A stretch of 64,000 bases of DNA, from contig JAJYMM010000149.1 in assembly GCA_021787035.1 (NCBI GenBank), positions 1 to 64,000 of the forward strand, in the 5' to 3' direction. Positions within the stretch are counted from its first letter, which is position 1; each line of letters begins with the position of its first letter. This DNA is from Actinomycetes bacterium (lineage in GTDB: Bacteria; Actinomycetota; Acidimicrobiia; Acidimicrobiales; Palsa-688). Positions 27,206-36,039 of this stretch are shown here, one piece after another. The notes beneath the pieces are model-generated. The model saw only the letters and a list, made by a program, of their open reading frames with translations, was not told the DNA's origin and did no database searches. A program made the translations under genes and the position numbers.

Positions 27206-28240
27206 GTGGCGGCCATGTCAGCAGCCACCAATGAGGGCTCGGCGCGCGCGCTCAAAGTAGCGGTGACCGGCGCGGCCGGGCAGATCGCGTACAGCCTCCT
27301 TTTCCGGGTCGCAAGCGGGGCCATGCTCGGCCCGGCGCAACCTGTCGAGCTCCAGCTGCTCGAGGTGCCCGGGGCGCTCGGCGCTCTCCGGGGCGTCGTG
27401 ATGGAGCTCGACGACTGCGCGTTCCCCTTGCTCACCCGTGTTTCCACTAGCGCTGATCCCGAAGAGGCCTTCGGCGACGCAGACGTAGCGCTGCTCGTTG
27501 GTGCAAGGCCACGGAGCAAGGGCATGGAGCGTCGCGACCTCCTAGAGGCCAACGGCGGCATATTCAAAACCCAGGGCGAGGCGCTCGCCTCCAGCGCGAG
27601 CAGGGACGTACGGGTGCTCGTGGTCGGCAACCCTGCCAACACAAACTGCCTCGTCGCCGCCCACAACGCGGGCACCGGGCCCAGCCCGCTTCCTCCGGAG
27701 TCCTTCGCTGCGATGACCCGCCTAGACCACAACCGGGCAATCGCCCAGGTGGCACAGCGTGCCGGAGCTCCGGTCGGGTCGGTCACCAACCTGGCGATCT
27801 GGGGCAACCATTCAGCCACTCAGTACCCGGACATCTTTCATGCCAAGGTCGAAGGCCGGCCGGCCCTCGACGCCGTCGGCGGCTTGGACTGGGTCGAAAA
27901 AGACCTGATCCCAACCGTACAGCAGAGGGGCACAGCGGTGATCGAAGCCCGGGGCGCCTCGAGCGCCGCGTCAGCCGCGAGCGCAGCGCTAGACACGGTA
28001 CGGGACTGGGCCCTCGGCACGAGCGCCAGGAACTGGACCTCGATGGCAGTTTGGTCCCACGGCGAGTACGGGACCCCCGAAGGCGTGTACTCGTCTCTCC
28101 CGCTCCGGACCAGCGCGTGGTCTTACGAAGTGGTCGAGGGACTGGAGATCAACGAGTTTTCCCGGGAGCGCATAGACCGGACCACGGCCGAGCTCCTGGA
28201 AGAGCGCGACGCAGTCGCCTCACTCGGGCTGCTCCCATAA
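27206..28240 (+). CDS. mdh: Malate dehydrogenase
   Basis: 344 residues (GTG 27206; ATG 27215 is a good alternative). It oxidises malate to oxaloacetate with NAD. The Rossmann start is [20 protein letters not shown]. Substrate-binding [43 protein letters not shown] and the catalytic His in [11 protein letters not shown] are all present. Length and [10 protein letters not shown] place it with the cytosolic/actinobacterial type. The last gene of the purNH-mdh same-strand block; a strong hairpin follows. Confidence 0.93.
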   Translation: MAAMSAATNEGSARALKVAVTGAAGQIAYSLLFRVASGAMLGPAQPVELQLLEVPGALGALRGVVMELDDCAFPLLTRVSTSADPEEAFGDADVALLVGARPRSKGMERRDLLEANGGIFKTQGEALASSASRDVRVLVVGNPANTNCLVAAHNAGTGPSPLPPESFAAMTRLDHNRAIAQVAQRAGAPVGSVTNLAIWGNHSATQYPDIFHAKVEGRPALDAVGGLDWVEKDLIPTVQQRGTAVIEARGASSAASAASAALDTVRDWALGTSARNWTSMAVWSHGEYGTPEGVYSSLPLRTSAWSYEVVEGLEINEFSRERIDRTTAELLEERDAVASLGLLP

Positions 28241-28248
28241 GCCTGGGC

Positions 28249-28275
28249 CCGCCCGCGGGACTGGCCCGCGGGCGG
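28249..28275. terminator. Strong hairpin between convergent mdh and next gene
   Basis: CCGCCCGCGGG, loop ACTGG, CCCGCGGGCGG: an 11-bp perfect GC stem just after the mdh stop and just before the end of the minus-strand gene at 28284. There is no U-tract, but its position fits a bidirectional terminator. Confidence 0.75.
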
Positions 28276-28283
28276 TCGCTGGG

Positions 28284-28577
28284 TCAGACGGCGAGAACGG
28301 GCGGGCTCACCAAGCCTAAGTGGTGTAGGTACGAGAGCTTGCGCTCTATCGCTGCCCGCCAAGCAGCGAGGTCCCTGTCGAAGTGGTCCCTGTCGCCGTC
28401 TTCGTAGGCGTGCTCGAGCTCGTCGAACGCCTCGTCTTCGGCGTCCAAAAGGGCGCGGTACTTGGCAAGGAAGTGGTCATCCACTACATCACAGAGCATC
28501 TTGCGCTGCACCTCCAAGGCCAGGAGTTGAGTTGGGGTATGACCTACCACTATCTCCCCTTCATCGGCCTCGCGCAA
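28284..28577 (-). CDS. Small acidic helical protein, unknown function
   Basis: 97 residues, rich in Asp, Glu, Leu and His (FLAKYRALLDAEDEAFDELE, HFDRDLAAWRAAIERKLSYL). It appears fully alpha-helical with no signal peptide or membrane segment. No family recognised. Followed at 50 bp by the minus-strand DUF2510 gene upstream in transcription order; the relation is unclear. Confidence 0.6.
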   Translation of the reverse strand: MREADEGEIVVGHTPTQLLALEVQRKMLCDVVDDHFLAKYRALLDAEDEAFDELEHAYEDGDRDHFDRDLAAWRAAIERKLSYLHHLGLVSPPVLAV

Positions 28578-28630
28578 CCCTTTGATTACTTTCTTCGTTG
28601 ATCGTCAGGTAAGCCGAGCAACGGGGCCGC

Positions 28631-29512
28631 TCAAGCCGGGAGATGGCAATTAGGCACGTCGAGACTGTTCGTCCCGAGCCGGTTGGCGACGATGGCGTCC
28701 TGGCGAGCTTGCTGGTGGGCGCGCGCTGCCTTCTGGGAATCCCCCGGGCCAAGCTGACGGCCCACCAGGCGCCCTCCCCTCCACGTGGGTGACCCGATCA
28801 TCGCGGCGTACCGGCGCTCCGAGGAAGTGAAACGGCCCCAGTCCGCCAGCCACTCGCTAACAGTCGCACTGGCGAGGGGCGCCGGCTTCAGGGACGAGAG
28901 CCGCTTGCGAAGGAGATCGACCTGGAGCGCCGCCGCTGCGATGGCCGGGCCATCAGTCCCCGCAGCCAGCACCGAGCGGTACTTGGGCAACATCGCTTGG
29001 CAGGCCTTGTCGGCGAGAGTCTCAAAGCGGGCCTCAACTTTCAGGGTGGCCCGCTCCGCTGCGACCTCGTGCCTCGCGTAGGGCGACATCACGGCCACGC
29101 TCGAGGCGACGACGGCCAGCGCAACGACCACGAGGCAGACGAGCGCCAAGAGAGGACGGCGGGCTGGCCCGAGCTTCACCTGGGCCTGAGGCCGAGCAGG
29201 CCACCCGGCGGTCCCAGCGCTCGGGCTGCCCCGGCGGTGCCAGCCTCCAAGAGTCGGGTGCGCACGCCAGGCCAGCCACTCTCGCGACCAGACCCCGCTC
29301 GCCACCGGCTCCCGCAGCTCTTGCGGGTGCACCGGGCCTTCGGTCGATCGGTCGAACTCTTCGTGGGTTGCATCGAAGGGCACTGCCCTCGTTGCCCAGG
29401 GTGGCTGCCTCCTCGACTTCCCCGTCCAGGAGCCGCCGTCCCAGTAGCGCAACATCCTCGGGTCGTCAGGGTCCCTGTACCACCCGGGCCTCTCGCGAGA
29501 GTTAGTGGCCAT
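28631..29512 (-). CDS. DUF2510-type membrane-anchored protein
   Basis: 293 residues. The N-terminal PGWYRDPDDPRMLRYWDGGS is the DUF2510 signature seen in many actinobacterial membrane proteins. A Pro/Arg-rich linker leads to one membrane helix at about residues 120-143 (RPLLALVCLVVVALAVVASS) and an external helical domain (150-290) with two Cys (KACQAML, PNCHLPA) that could form a disulphide. Function unknown; such proteins are thought to act at the envelope. Confidence 0.75.
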   Translation of the reverse strand: MATNSRERPGWYRDPDDPRMLRYWDGGSWTGKSRRQPPWATRAVPFDATHEEFDRSTEGPVHPQELREPVASGVWSREWLAWRAHPTLGGWHRRGSPSAGTAGWPARPQAQVKLGPARRPLLALVCLVVVALAVVASSVAVMSPYARHEVAAERATLKVEARFETLADKACQAMLPKYRSVLAAGTDGPAIAAAALQVDLLRKRLSSLKPAPLASATVSEWLADWGRFTSSERRYAAMIGSPTWRGGRLVGRQLGPGDSQKAARAHQQARQDAIVANRLGTNSLDVPNCHLPA

Positions 29513-29520
29513 CGCTCGAC

Positions 29521-29937
29521 CTAAAACGTTGTGGCGGCCCGCAGCGCCGAGGGCAGGAGGTCGAGGCCTGCGAGGTCACCGGCCAGGGCAAAAAGGGCCG
29601 CCATGTCGCCCGAGAGCTTGGCCCGGCCGGCGGCCAACGCGTCCGGTGCGCTAAGGCGCCCCGAAGCGATGCCCGAGATCGTCGCGTAATCGCTCACGAG
29701 GCGGACCTGGGGCTGGCGCTGTGTCGTGCCCCCGGCCCTCACCTTGGCCATTCCCCCCTCCACCACCAACTCGTAACGTAGCTCCCCCTCGGGCCCATCG
29801 GCGACGGCAATTTCGACTACCAGGCCCGGCGGAGGTACGGGTTCGTGGGCTTGCCCACCCAAGGGCTGGCCCGCCGGGACATCGCCCGCGCCGCGCTCGA
29901 GCTGTGCGAACCACTCGGCTGAGAGGAACCGGGCCAC
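29521..29937 (-). CDS. SCP-2 sterol-transfer-domain protein
   Basis: 138 residues, a single SCP2-like lipid-binding domain. The typical pattern is FLSAEWFAQLERG at the start, IAVADGPEGELRYELVVEGG, then a beta strand PQVRLVSDYATISGIASGRL and the C-terminal helix AGRAKLSGDMAALFALAGDL. Proteins of this type bind hydrophobic ligands; in actinobacteria the cargo is usually unknown. Eight bp from the DUF2510 gene on the same strand, probably one operon. Confidence 0.8.
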   Translation of the reverse strand: MARFLSAEWFAQLERGAGDVPAGQPLGGQAHEPVPPPGLVVEIAVADGPEGELRYELVVEGGMAKVRAGGTTQRQPQVRLVSDYATISGIASGRLSAPDALAAGRAKLSGDMAALFALAGDLAGLDLLPSALRAATTF

Positions 29938-29993
29938 ACTGCTAGATCTACCAGCACGGAGGGCCTAGCGCCAGAGGTCGCGCTCAAGGAGCG

Positions 29994-32090
29994 CTACGAG
30001 GGCACTACCCGGCTCTCGTAGCTATTGGTGGCCAGGACTTCACCGCGCCGGCCTTCCTCACCTCTGCCCACATCTCTGCTCACATCTCTGCTCACATCTC
30101 TGCTCAGCACGAGCTCGAGGCTGAGGGGACCGGGCAAGACGAGGTCTTGAGACGAAGGCAGAACGGTCACCAGCTTTCCCACGAAGCTGCACGACGACCT
30201 CCGGGCCGTGCCGGCGAAACAAGCCCTGCGCCCCCCGCCAGGCCACGACAGGCGCGCCTCCAACGTGAGCCCGTCCAGGTCGACCCTGAGGTCGTTTACC
30301 ACGTGGAAGTCGAAGCGGACCTTGGCCCCGGGTGGGTAGGAGGGTGCCGGCCAGCTCGCCACCACGACGACTGGGGAGCAGGCAGCGGCTAGGGCGTGCC
30401 AGGCCACCTTCGGCCTTCGTCCGTAGTCGACCAACGAGCAGGTCACGCCCGGCTCAGCGTCGTTCAACCGTTCGACAGAAAAGCCGCGCACGGGGCGCGA
30501 ATGCAGGCGGCGAAGCGTCTCCACCTCGGAACGAACCAGTTCTGCTTGATGGCGCTGGCCCGTGACATCGGGGCCGGCCACCCCGGCTGAGAGCGCCACG
30601 AAGCGGACCGCCGAAGGCCATGCGGCGGCGACCCGCTGGAGAGCGAGGGCGCTCGGCGGCCCTGCGACGAGGCGCCCGAGCCCACCGGTGCCTGGGTGGA
30701 CGAAGGCCGGGCGCGACCTGTCGGCGCGCTCGAAGGCATGACGGACGTTCAGGCCAGCCAGCCAGCTCCCCGGTGCGCGCACGGCCAAACCGGGCAGCCG
30801 CCGGACGGCACTTGAGAAACGGGAGGCCGCCGGGCCTTCCCCTCCGGCGCACCAGGCCACGAGGGAGGGGTGGCGGCCGAGGGTGCTGACTGCCTTTTGC
30901 GCCTGGCGAACGGCTTGGTGGCGGCCGGCCCAGCGGTCAGTACCAAGAGTGGGCAAGTCCTGCCAGAGCAACATGCCCGCGCTGTCGGCCGCGTCGTAGA
31001 GCTCGGGGCGCCCGACATGGGACCGGACACGCAACAGGTTGAGCCCGGCCTGGCTGGCAAGCTCGACATCCCGAGCCACCTCCTCGGGCGTTGCAGCCGC
31101 GAGGTCGCGCCGGGTCGGCGCGAGGTCGGCGCCTTCAAGGAACAGCGTCTCCCCGTTCAGCTCGAATGCCATCTGGCGGGTGCGGACCTGGCGGAGCCCG
31201 GTGCGGACCACCCGCGAGTCGCTCTCGGCCTCGCCTGCGCGCACGTGCACGGTGATGTCGTAGAGGGGCTGAGGGCCGGCGCCAGCGGGCCACCAGAGCT
31301 GTGGCGAAGGGATCTCCAGCCGCCAGCTCGCGCGGTTGAGGCCTGCTACGAGCGGGAGCTGCTTCACGGTGACGGCGCTGGCTGAGGCGAGGGCGCCGGG
31401 CACAGGCGGGCCATCAGGAGCTCCCGTGCCAGCGACAAGGCGGGCCTCGGTCACGACTTCGACGCTCGTGCGTTGTGCGCTGTCGAGGACGGCGGAGACG
31501 ACGAGCACAGCTCGCCCGGAACGGGCCTCGGTGCACGCCAAGCGCAGCGAAGCGGCCCGCACAGGCCCCGTCCGCAGTAGCCGGACGGGCGCCCAGATCC
31601 CTCCCGGGTTGTAAGACGGGTCAACGCAGGAAGGGTCCCCCCAGGACCCAATTAGGGCCCTGCCGGCCTCGCCGCCCGCTGGGCAGGAGACCTCGACCGC
31701 CAGGACGTGCTCGCTCCTCGAGCTGAGCGCCTCGGTCACCTCGAAGTCGTGGGGGAAAAAATAGCCCTCGGTGTCGCCTAGGTACGACCCGTCGAGCCAG
31801 ACGTCCGACTGGTAGAACACGCCCTCCATGACGAGCCACACCCTCGCCCCGCCGGAGGGCCGCTCTACTTCGAAGCTTCGCCGGTAGAGGAAAGGCCCGT
31901 CCGAACTGGCAAATGCTGGCTCCTGGCGCCAGTGGCCGGGCACCCTCACAGCTTGCCATTTGCTGTCGTCCAGCTCTGGGGTGGGGAAGCTCCGCCGGAG
32001 GGCCTCGTCGGCCGGCGCCGCCAACCAGCAACCGGAGAGGTCCAGGCCTCCCGAGGCTGACGCCGGGCCTCCCGCCGGGACCGCCACCAT
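29994..32090 (-). CDS. Glycoside hydrolase family 2-like protein, nucleophile apparently missing
   Basis: 698 residues with the GH2 order: sugar-binding jelly roll (residues 15-180; KWQAVRVPGHWRQEPAF, FLYRRSFEV, GVFYQSDVWLDGSYLG), immunoglobulin-like domain (180-310; SPQLWWPAGAGPQPLYDITV) and a TIM-barrel part (310-570; LFLEGADLAPTRRD, HVGRPELYDAADSAGMLLWQ, HPSLVAWCAGGEGP). The last motif keeps the acid/base Glu. The stretch where FVSEFG with the nucleophile Glu is expected reads SAVRFVALSAGVAGPD, with no Glu. SVERLNDAEPGVTCSLVDYG follows as usual. A carbohydrate-binding or regulatory role is therefore possible. No signal peptide is evident. Confidence 0.78.
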   Translation of the reverse strand: MVAVPAGGPASASGGLDLSGCWLAAPADEALRRSFPTPELDDSKWQAVRVPGHWRQEPAFASSDGPFLYRRSFEVERPSGGARVWLVMEGVFYQSDVWLDGSYLGDTEGYFFPHDFEVTEALSSRSEHVLAVEVSCPAGGEAGRALIGSWGDPSCVDPSYNPGGIWAPVRLLRTGPVRAASLRLACTEARSGRAVLVVSAVLDSAQRTSVEVVTEARLVAGTGAPDGPPVPGALASASAVTVKQLPLVAGLNRASWRLEIPSPQLWWPAGAGPQPLYDITVHVRAGEAESDSRVVRTGLRQVRTRQMAFELNGETLFLEGADLAPTRRDLAAATPEEVARDVELASQAGLNLLRVRSHVGRPELYDAADSAGMLLWQDLPTLGTDRWAGRHQAVRQAQKAVSTLGRHPSLVAWCAGGEGPAASRFSSAVRRLPGLAVRAPGSWLAGLNVRHAFERADRSRPAFVHPGTGGLGRLVAGPPSALALQRVAAAWPSAVRFVALSAGVAGPDVTGQRHQAELVRSEVETLRRLHSRPVRGFSVERLNDAEPGVTCSLVDYGRRPKVAWHALAAACSPVVVVASWPAPSYPPGAKVRFDFHVVNDLRVDLDGLTLEARLSWPGGGRRACFAGTARRSSCSFVGKLVTVLPSSQDLVLPGPLSLELVLSRDVSRDVSRDVGRGEEGRRGEVLATNSYESRVVPS
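30069..30104. repeat. 12-bp tandem repeat, three copies, at a gene 3' end
   Basis: CACATCTCTGCT three times in tandem; on the minus strand it adds SRDV units to the C-terminus of the GH2-like protein. Confidence 0.9.
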
Positions 32091-32172
32091 CAGGGGTCCC
32101 CCCGGGTGCCGGCGAGCCAGCGGGTAACGGGCCGGCCACTAAGGCGATAGGGGCGGCTATAAAGGTAAATGT

Positions 32173-33624
32173 TTGAGCACCCCCAGTTCCAGCGGTTCGA
32201 GTCCCGGCGGCTCCAGTACTTCTTTGCCCGCAACGCTAGGCGAGTTGCGAGCTTCAGGCTGGCGTTCCCGCCCGGTTAAAGACGAGGTCAGGTCTAACGC
32301 GGCTGCCCGCATCGCGGCCGGGCGCCCCGTCGTGGAAGGCCTGGTCGGCTACGACTCGACGGTCCTCCCGTCGCTCGAAAACGCCCTCATCGCCGGTCAC
32401 GACATCATTTTCCTCGGGGAGCGGGGCCAGGCAAAGACACGGCTCATGCGCGGCCTGGTCGGCCTCCTCGACGAATCCCTGCCGATCGTGGCGGGCTCGG
32501 AGATCCTGGACGACCCCTACCACCCGGTCTCGCGCTACGCGAGGGAACTGGTAACCAACAAGGCAGACGAGTGCCCGATCGAGTGGGTCGGGAGGGACCA
32601 GCGCTTCGGCGAGAAGCTTGCGACCCCCGACACCTCGATCGCCGACCTGATCGGCGAGGTCGACCCGGTAAAGGTGGCCGAGGGCCGCTACCTCTCCGAC
32701 GAGCTCACGCTCCACTACGGGCTCGTACCACGCACCAACCGGGGCCTCTTCGCAATAAACGAGCTACCTGACCTCGCCGAGCGGATCCAAGTAGGGCTCC
32801 TCAACGTCTTAGAGGAGCGCGACGTGCAGATCCGCGGCTACAAGATCCGCCTCCCCTTGGACGTGATGCTCGTGGCATCGGCCAACCCCGAGGACTACAC
32901 GAGCAGGGGGCGGATCATCACGCCCCTGAAGGACCGCTTCGGCGCCCAGATCCGCACCCACTACCCCCTGGACACGCCGACCGAGGTCGAGGTGATCACC
33001 CAAGAGGCCGCGGTGCCCGCCATCTCAGGCGTCAAGCTGGACGTGCCCGGGTACATGGCTGAGGTGGTAGCTGCGTTCTCCCAGCTGGCCCGCCAGAGCC
33101 CTCAGGTCAACCAGCGTTCTGGCGTCTCGGTGCGCCTTGGCGTCGCCAACTACGAGACACTCGCAGCTGCCGCCCTGCGCCGAGCGCTCCGCCTCGGGGA
33201 GGCCGAAGCGGTGCCCCGTGTGAGCGACCTTCCCGCTCTCGTGTCCTCGAGCGCCGGCAAGATCGAGCTGGACACGCTGGACGACTCCGGCGAGGACGAT
33301 GTCGTCTCGCGGCTCTACCGTCAAGCGGTGCTCGGCGTCTTCCGGGCGAGGGTGGACCCGGCCGACCTGGCACGGGCCGTCGCCGAGCTGGACGACGGCT
33401 CGAGCGTAGAAGTGAGCGATGACCTGGCCTCCTCGGGCTACATGGAGATCATCGCCAAGCACCCGGGGCTCCGGGTGCCGGCAGGCAAGCTGGCGGGCTC
33501 GGAGGGCGCCCCTGCGCTCGCTGCAGCTATAGAGCTCGTGCTTGAAGGCCTCCACTTGTCCAAGCGGCTGAACAAGCACACTGGCGACGGTGTCGCCACC
33601 TACCAGGCGCGCGGCAGGCAGTAG
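32173..33624 (+). CDS. MoxR/ChlI-type AAA+ ATPase
   Basis: 483 residues (TTG start, Ser/Gly-rich first 20 residues). Walker A is LGERGQAKTRLMRG at about residues 82-95; Walker B is LFAINELPDL; sensor 1 is VMLVASANPEDYTSRGR; and ITPLKDRFGAQI is the arginine-finger segment. The insertions place it in the MoxR/Mg-chelatase-I group, whose members work with VWA-domain partners to remodel or load cofactors on target proteins. The VWA gene begins 17 bp downstream. Confidence 0.88.
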   Translation: MSTPSSSGSSPGGSSTSLPATLGELRASGWRSRPVKDEVRSNAAARIAAGRPVVEGLVGYDSTVLPSLENALIAGHDIIFLGERGQAKTRLMRGLVGLLDESLPIVAGSEILDDPYHPVSRYARELVTNKADECPIEWVGRDQRFGEKLATPDTSIADLIGEVDPVKVAEGRYLSDELTLHYGLVPRTNRGLFAINELPDLAERIQVGLLNVLEERDVQIRGYKIRLPLDVMLVASANPEDYTSRGRIITPLKDRFGAQIRTHYPLDTPTEVEVITQEAAVPAISGVKLDVPGYMAEVVAAFSQLARQSPQVNQRSGVSVRLGVANYETLAAAALRRALRLGEAEAVPRVSDLPALVSSSAGKIELDTLDDSGEDDVVSRLYRQAVLGVFRARVDPADLARAVAELDDGSSVEVSDDLASSGYMEIIAKHPGLRVPAGKLAGSEGAPALAAAIELVLEGLHLSKRLNKHTGDGVATYQARGRQ

Positions 33625-33640
33625 GGGCAGCGGCGAAGCT

Positions 33641-35350
33641 ATGGCGCGGGCCACGTACTCGCGCTGGGACGGCACCCAGCAGGTCGGTGACCTGACAGGC
33701 GACGACGTCCTCAGCCGGCTCTCCGAGGAGCTGCTGGAGCACGGCAACGTGGACCAGGCCCTACGCAGGCTGATGCAGCGCGGTTTTGCCGACAGCTCGG
33801 GCCGGGACGTGAAGGGGCTGCGCGAGATGCTCGAGCGGGTCAGGAAGAGGCGGGCCGAGCTCGGGAAACAGGCCTTTTCTAGTTTGCAGCAGGCTCTGTC
33901 CAACGTGCGGCCGGAGGAGCTCGCCCGCACCCGTCAGATGCTGGAGGCGCTCAACTCCTTGGCCGAGCGGCGCGAGGCGGGCGAAGACGTGCAGGCCGAC
34001 TTCGAAGCCTTCATGGAGCGCTACGGCGACCTCGTGCCGGGCCACCCCGAGACCCTGGACGAGCTCCTCCAATCCCTCGCCAACCAGATGGCCGCCGCGC
34101 GAGCGCTCATGGAGTCGCTCTCGCCCGAGCAGCGGGCCAAGCTGGACGAGCTTTCCGAGGCCCTTTTCGAGTCAGACGAGGGGCTTCTCACCGAGATAGG
34201 CCGCCTCGCTGCCCACCTCGGGACGGCGACGGCCATGAGCGACTTCCCCGACCTAGCCATGGGCTTGGGGCCAGCCAGTTCCGCGGTCAGCGACCTGTCG
34301 GACCTGGGCCAGCTCGAGCAGCTGTTAGCGGGCGCACCAAGCCCCGGCGCCCTCGCAGAGGTCGACATCCAAAGGGCCAGGGAGCTGCTTGGCGACGAGG
34401 ACGCGCGCTCCTTGGACGCCCTCGCGCGCCTGGCCCGCCAACTCCGGGAATCCGGCTTCGCCGAACAAAAAGAAGGCCGGATGCGCCTCACACCAAAAGG
34501 GCTCCGGCGCCTCGGCGACCAGGCATTGGCCGATATGTACACGCGTCTCGCGCCCTACCGCTACGGCCAGCACCCGCTGGCACAACCTGGCAACGGCCAC
34601 CAACGCGCCGGGGAGACCAAGGCGTACGAGTGGGGCGACGCCTTCAACCTGTCGATCGAACAGACGTTGCGCAACGCCCTGGCGAGGCGCGGCCCCGGCA
34701 CGCCAGTCGAGCTATCCCCCGCCGACTTCGAGGTCGAGCGCACGGAGGCCCTTACCCGCTCAGCCACGGTCATAATGCTCGACTTGTCGCTCTCCATGCC
34801 GATGAGGGGAAATTTCGTCGCGGCCAAGAAGATGGCCGTGGCGCTGCACGCTTTGATTTCTGCGAGGTTCCCCTCGGACTACCTGGGCATCGTCGGGTTC
34901 GCACGCTACGCGAGGGAAATTTCCTTCCGCGACCTCCCAGAAGTTTCCTGGGACTACGACTGGGGGACCAACATCCAGCACGGGCTGTTGCTCGCCCGCA
35001 GGCTGCTTGCCCGCCAGAGGGGGACCAAACAAATAGTGATGGTCACAGACGGAGAGCCGACAGCGCACTGGCCGGCTGGCGCGCCTGGCCCCGTCTTTGC
35101 CTACCCGCCCACGCAAGAGACCGTCGACGCGACCTTGATCGAGGTCGCCCGCTGCACGCGCGACCAGGTCAGGATAAATACTTTTGCACTCGATGCAACG
35201 GGGCACCTTCGCAACTTCGTAGATCAATTGACGCGCCTCAACAAGGGAAAAGCTTTCTTTACCACGCCGAGCACGCTCGGCGACTACGTGCTCAGCGATT
35301 TCCTCGAAGGGAAGCGGACGCCACGACGACGCGGGCGCCGGCCTGCTTAG
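33641..35350 (+). CDS. VWA-domain partner of the MoxR-type ATPase
   Basis: 569 residues from ATG 33641. Residues 1-370 are mostly helical, with several Leu/Glu/Arg heptad stretches. A von Willebrand A domain fills 375-569: MIDAS motif MLDLSLSMPMRG (DxSxS), the Thr site near YDWGTNIQHGLLLA and the Asp site IVMVTDGEPTAHW, all intact. Such proteins pair with MoxR ATPases (NorQ/NorD, CbbQ/CbbO and chelatase-like systems). The target here is unknown; no chelatase or oxidase gene is adjacent. Confidence 0.85.
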   Translation: MARATYSRWDGTQQVGDLTGDDVLSRLSEELLEHGNVDQALRRLMQRGFADSSGRDVKGLREMLERVRKRRAELGKQAFSSLQQALSNVRPEELARTRQMLEALNSLAERREAGEDVQADFEAFMERYGDLVPGHPETLDELLQSLANQMAAARALMESLSPEQRAKLDELSEALFESDEGLLTEIGRLAAHLGTATAMSDFPDLAMGLGPASSAVSDLSDLGQLEQLLAGAPSPGALAEVDIQRARELLGDEDARSLDALARLARQLRESGFAEQKEGRMRLTPKGLRRLGDQALADMYTRLAPYRYGQHPLAQPGNGHQRAGETKAYEWGDAFNLSIEQTLRNALARRGPGTPVELSPADFEVERTEALTRSATVIMLDLSLSMPMRGNFVAAKKMAVALHALISARFPSDYLGIVGFARYAREISFRDLPEVSWDYDWGTNIQHGLLLARRLLARQRGTKQIVMVTDGEPTAHWPAGAPGPVFAYPPTQETVDATLIEVARCTRDQVRINTFALDATGHLRNFVDQLTRLNKGKAFFTTPSTLGDYVLSDFLEGKRTPRRRGRRPA

Positions 35351-35543
35351 GCCCCCCGTTCCCCGCCCGCTAAAGCCCGGGCCCCCAACGCGGCAACACG
35401 AGGGCTTGCACTACGCCCCCGGATGCGGCAATATGACAATGATGTAGTTACGCTCCAGTAGTTACATCGCCGTCCATACCGCTGCGGGCCGCCATAGGAC
35501 GACCGCAGCCATCCGCACCCGACAACGAGCGAGGGAGCTGCCG

Positions 35544-35858
35544 GTGACAGACATAGTGCGCTACATGCGCCTACCGGCCGATTACCAAGGGCCCCGCTGG
35601 GAAGCAGGACCACCGGCTTGGCAGAGGTACGCCAACTGCCTGGGGGTTGACCCCGACCTCTTCTTTCCCGAGAGAGGCGGGTCGACCCGAGAGGCAAAAG
35701 AGGTTTGCCGTGGTTGTGTCGTGCGCGAAGAGTGCCTGCAGTACGCCCTGGACAACTCCGAGAAGTTCGGTATCTGGGGCGGGCTGTCCGAGCGAGAGCG
35801 GCGTCGGGTGAGGCGAGGCCGCAACGGCGCACCTTACGGTGTGAGCCAGGCCTCCTGA
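35544..35858 (+). CDS. WhiB-family iron-sulfur transcription factor
   Basis: 104 residues, GTG start with GAGGGAG upstream. The four cluster ligands are C32, C55, C58 and C64 (C-x22-C-x2-C-x5-C), followed by GIWGG (76-80) and the basic SERERRRVRRGRN tail that contacts DNA or sigma factor. WhiB proteins sense redox or NO through the [4Fe-4S] cluster and act with the principal sigma factor. Upstream 35351-35543 carries no gene. A second paralogue lies 2 kb away, converging. Confidence 0.93.
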   Translation: MTDIVRYMRLPADYQGPRWEAGPPAWQRYANCLGVDPDLFFPERGGSTREAKEVCRGCVVREECLQYALDNSEKFGIWGGLSERERRRVRRGRNGAPYGVSQAS

Positions 35859-35887
35859 GGCGCTCCAAGTACCCCTAGAAGCGCCTC
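35856..35887. terminator. Hairpin directly after whiB
   Basis: GAGGCGCT and AGCGCCTC form an 8-bp perfect stem with a 15-base loop, overlapping the stop codon region. It probably contributes to termination together with the larger hairpin at 35925-35962. Confidence 0.5.
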
Positions 35888-35924
35888 TGGCCTGAGGCTC
35901 GAAGGCCGGCGGGGACTTCCCCTG

Positions 35925-35962
35925 GCGAGGCACGCCCGACCGGCAACGCCGGCGTGCCTCGC
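35925..35962. terminator. 12-bp perfect hairpin between whiB and the formiminotransferase gene
   Basis: GCGAGGCACGCC at 35925-35936 pairs perfectly with GGCGTGCCTCGC at 35951-35962 around a 14-base loop. Located between two convergent genes; a bidirectional terminator is the simple reading. Confidence 0.7.
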
Positions 35963-35987
35963 TGCCCGCTCCCGTGGCCTTGCTTGC

Positions 35988-36039
35988 CGGTCTTCAGCGC
36001 CGGTCTTCAGCGCCGGTCTTCAGCGCCGGTCTTCAGCGC
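35988..36039. repeat. 13-bp tandem repeat, four copies, covering a stop codon
   Basis: CGGTCTTCAGCGC is repeated four times exactly and a fifth begins. The stop codon of the minus-strand formiminotransferase gene (36033-36035) lies in the last copy. The 13-bp period means extra copies change the reading frame, but the in-phase stop of the innermost copy protects the gene. Confidence 0.92.

Noticed and set aside
32160-32220. tRNA-like GGTTCGAGTCCC sequence near the start of the MoxR gene
   Set aside because: The T-stem does not pair and the bases are coding; chance resemblance.
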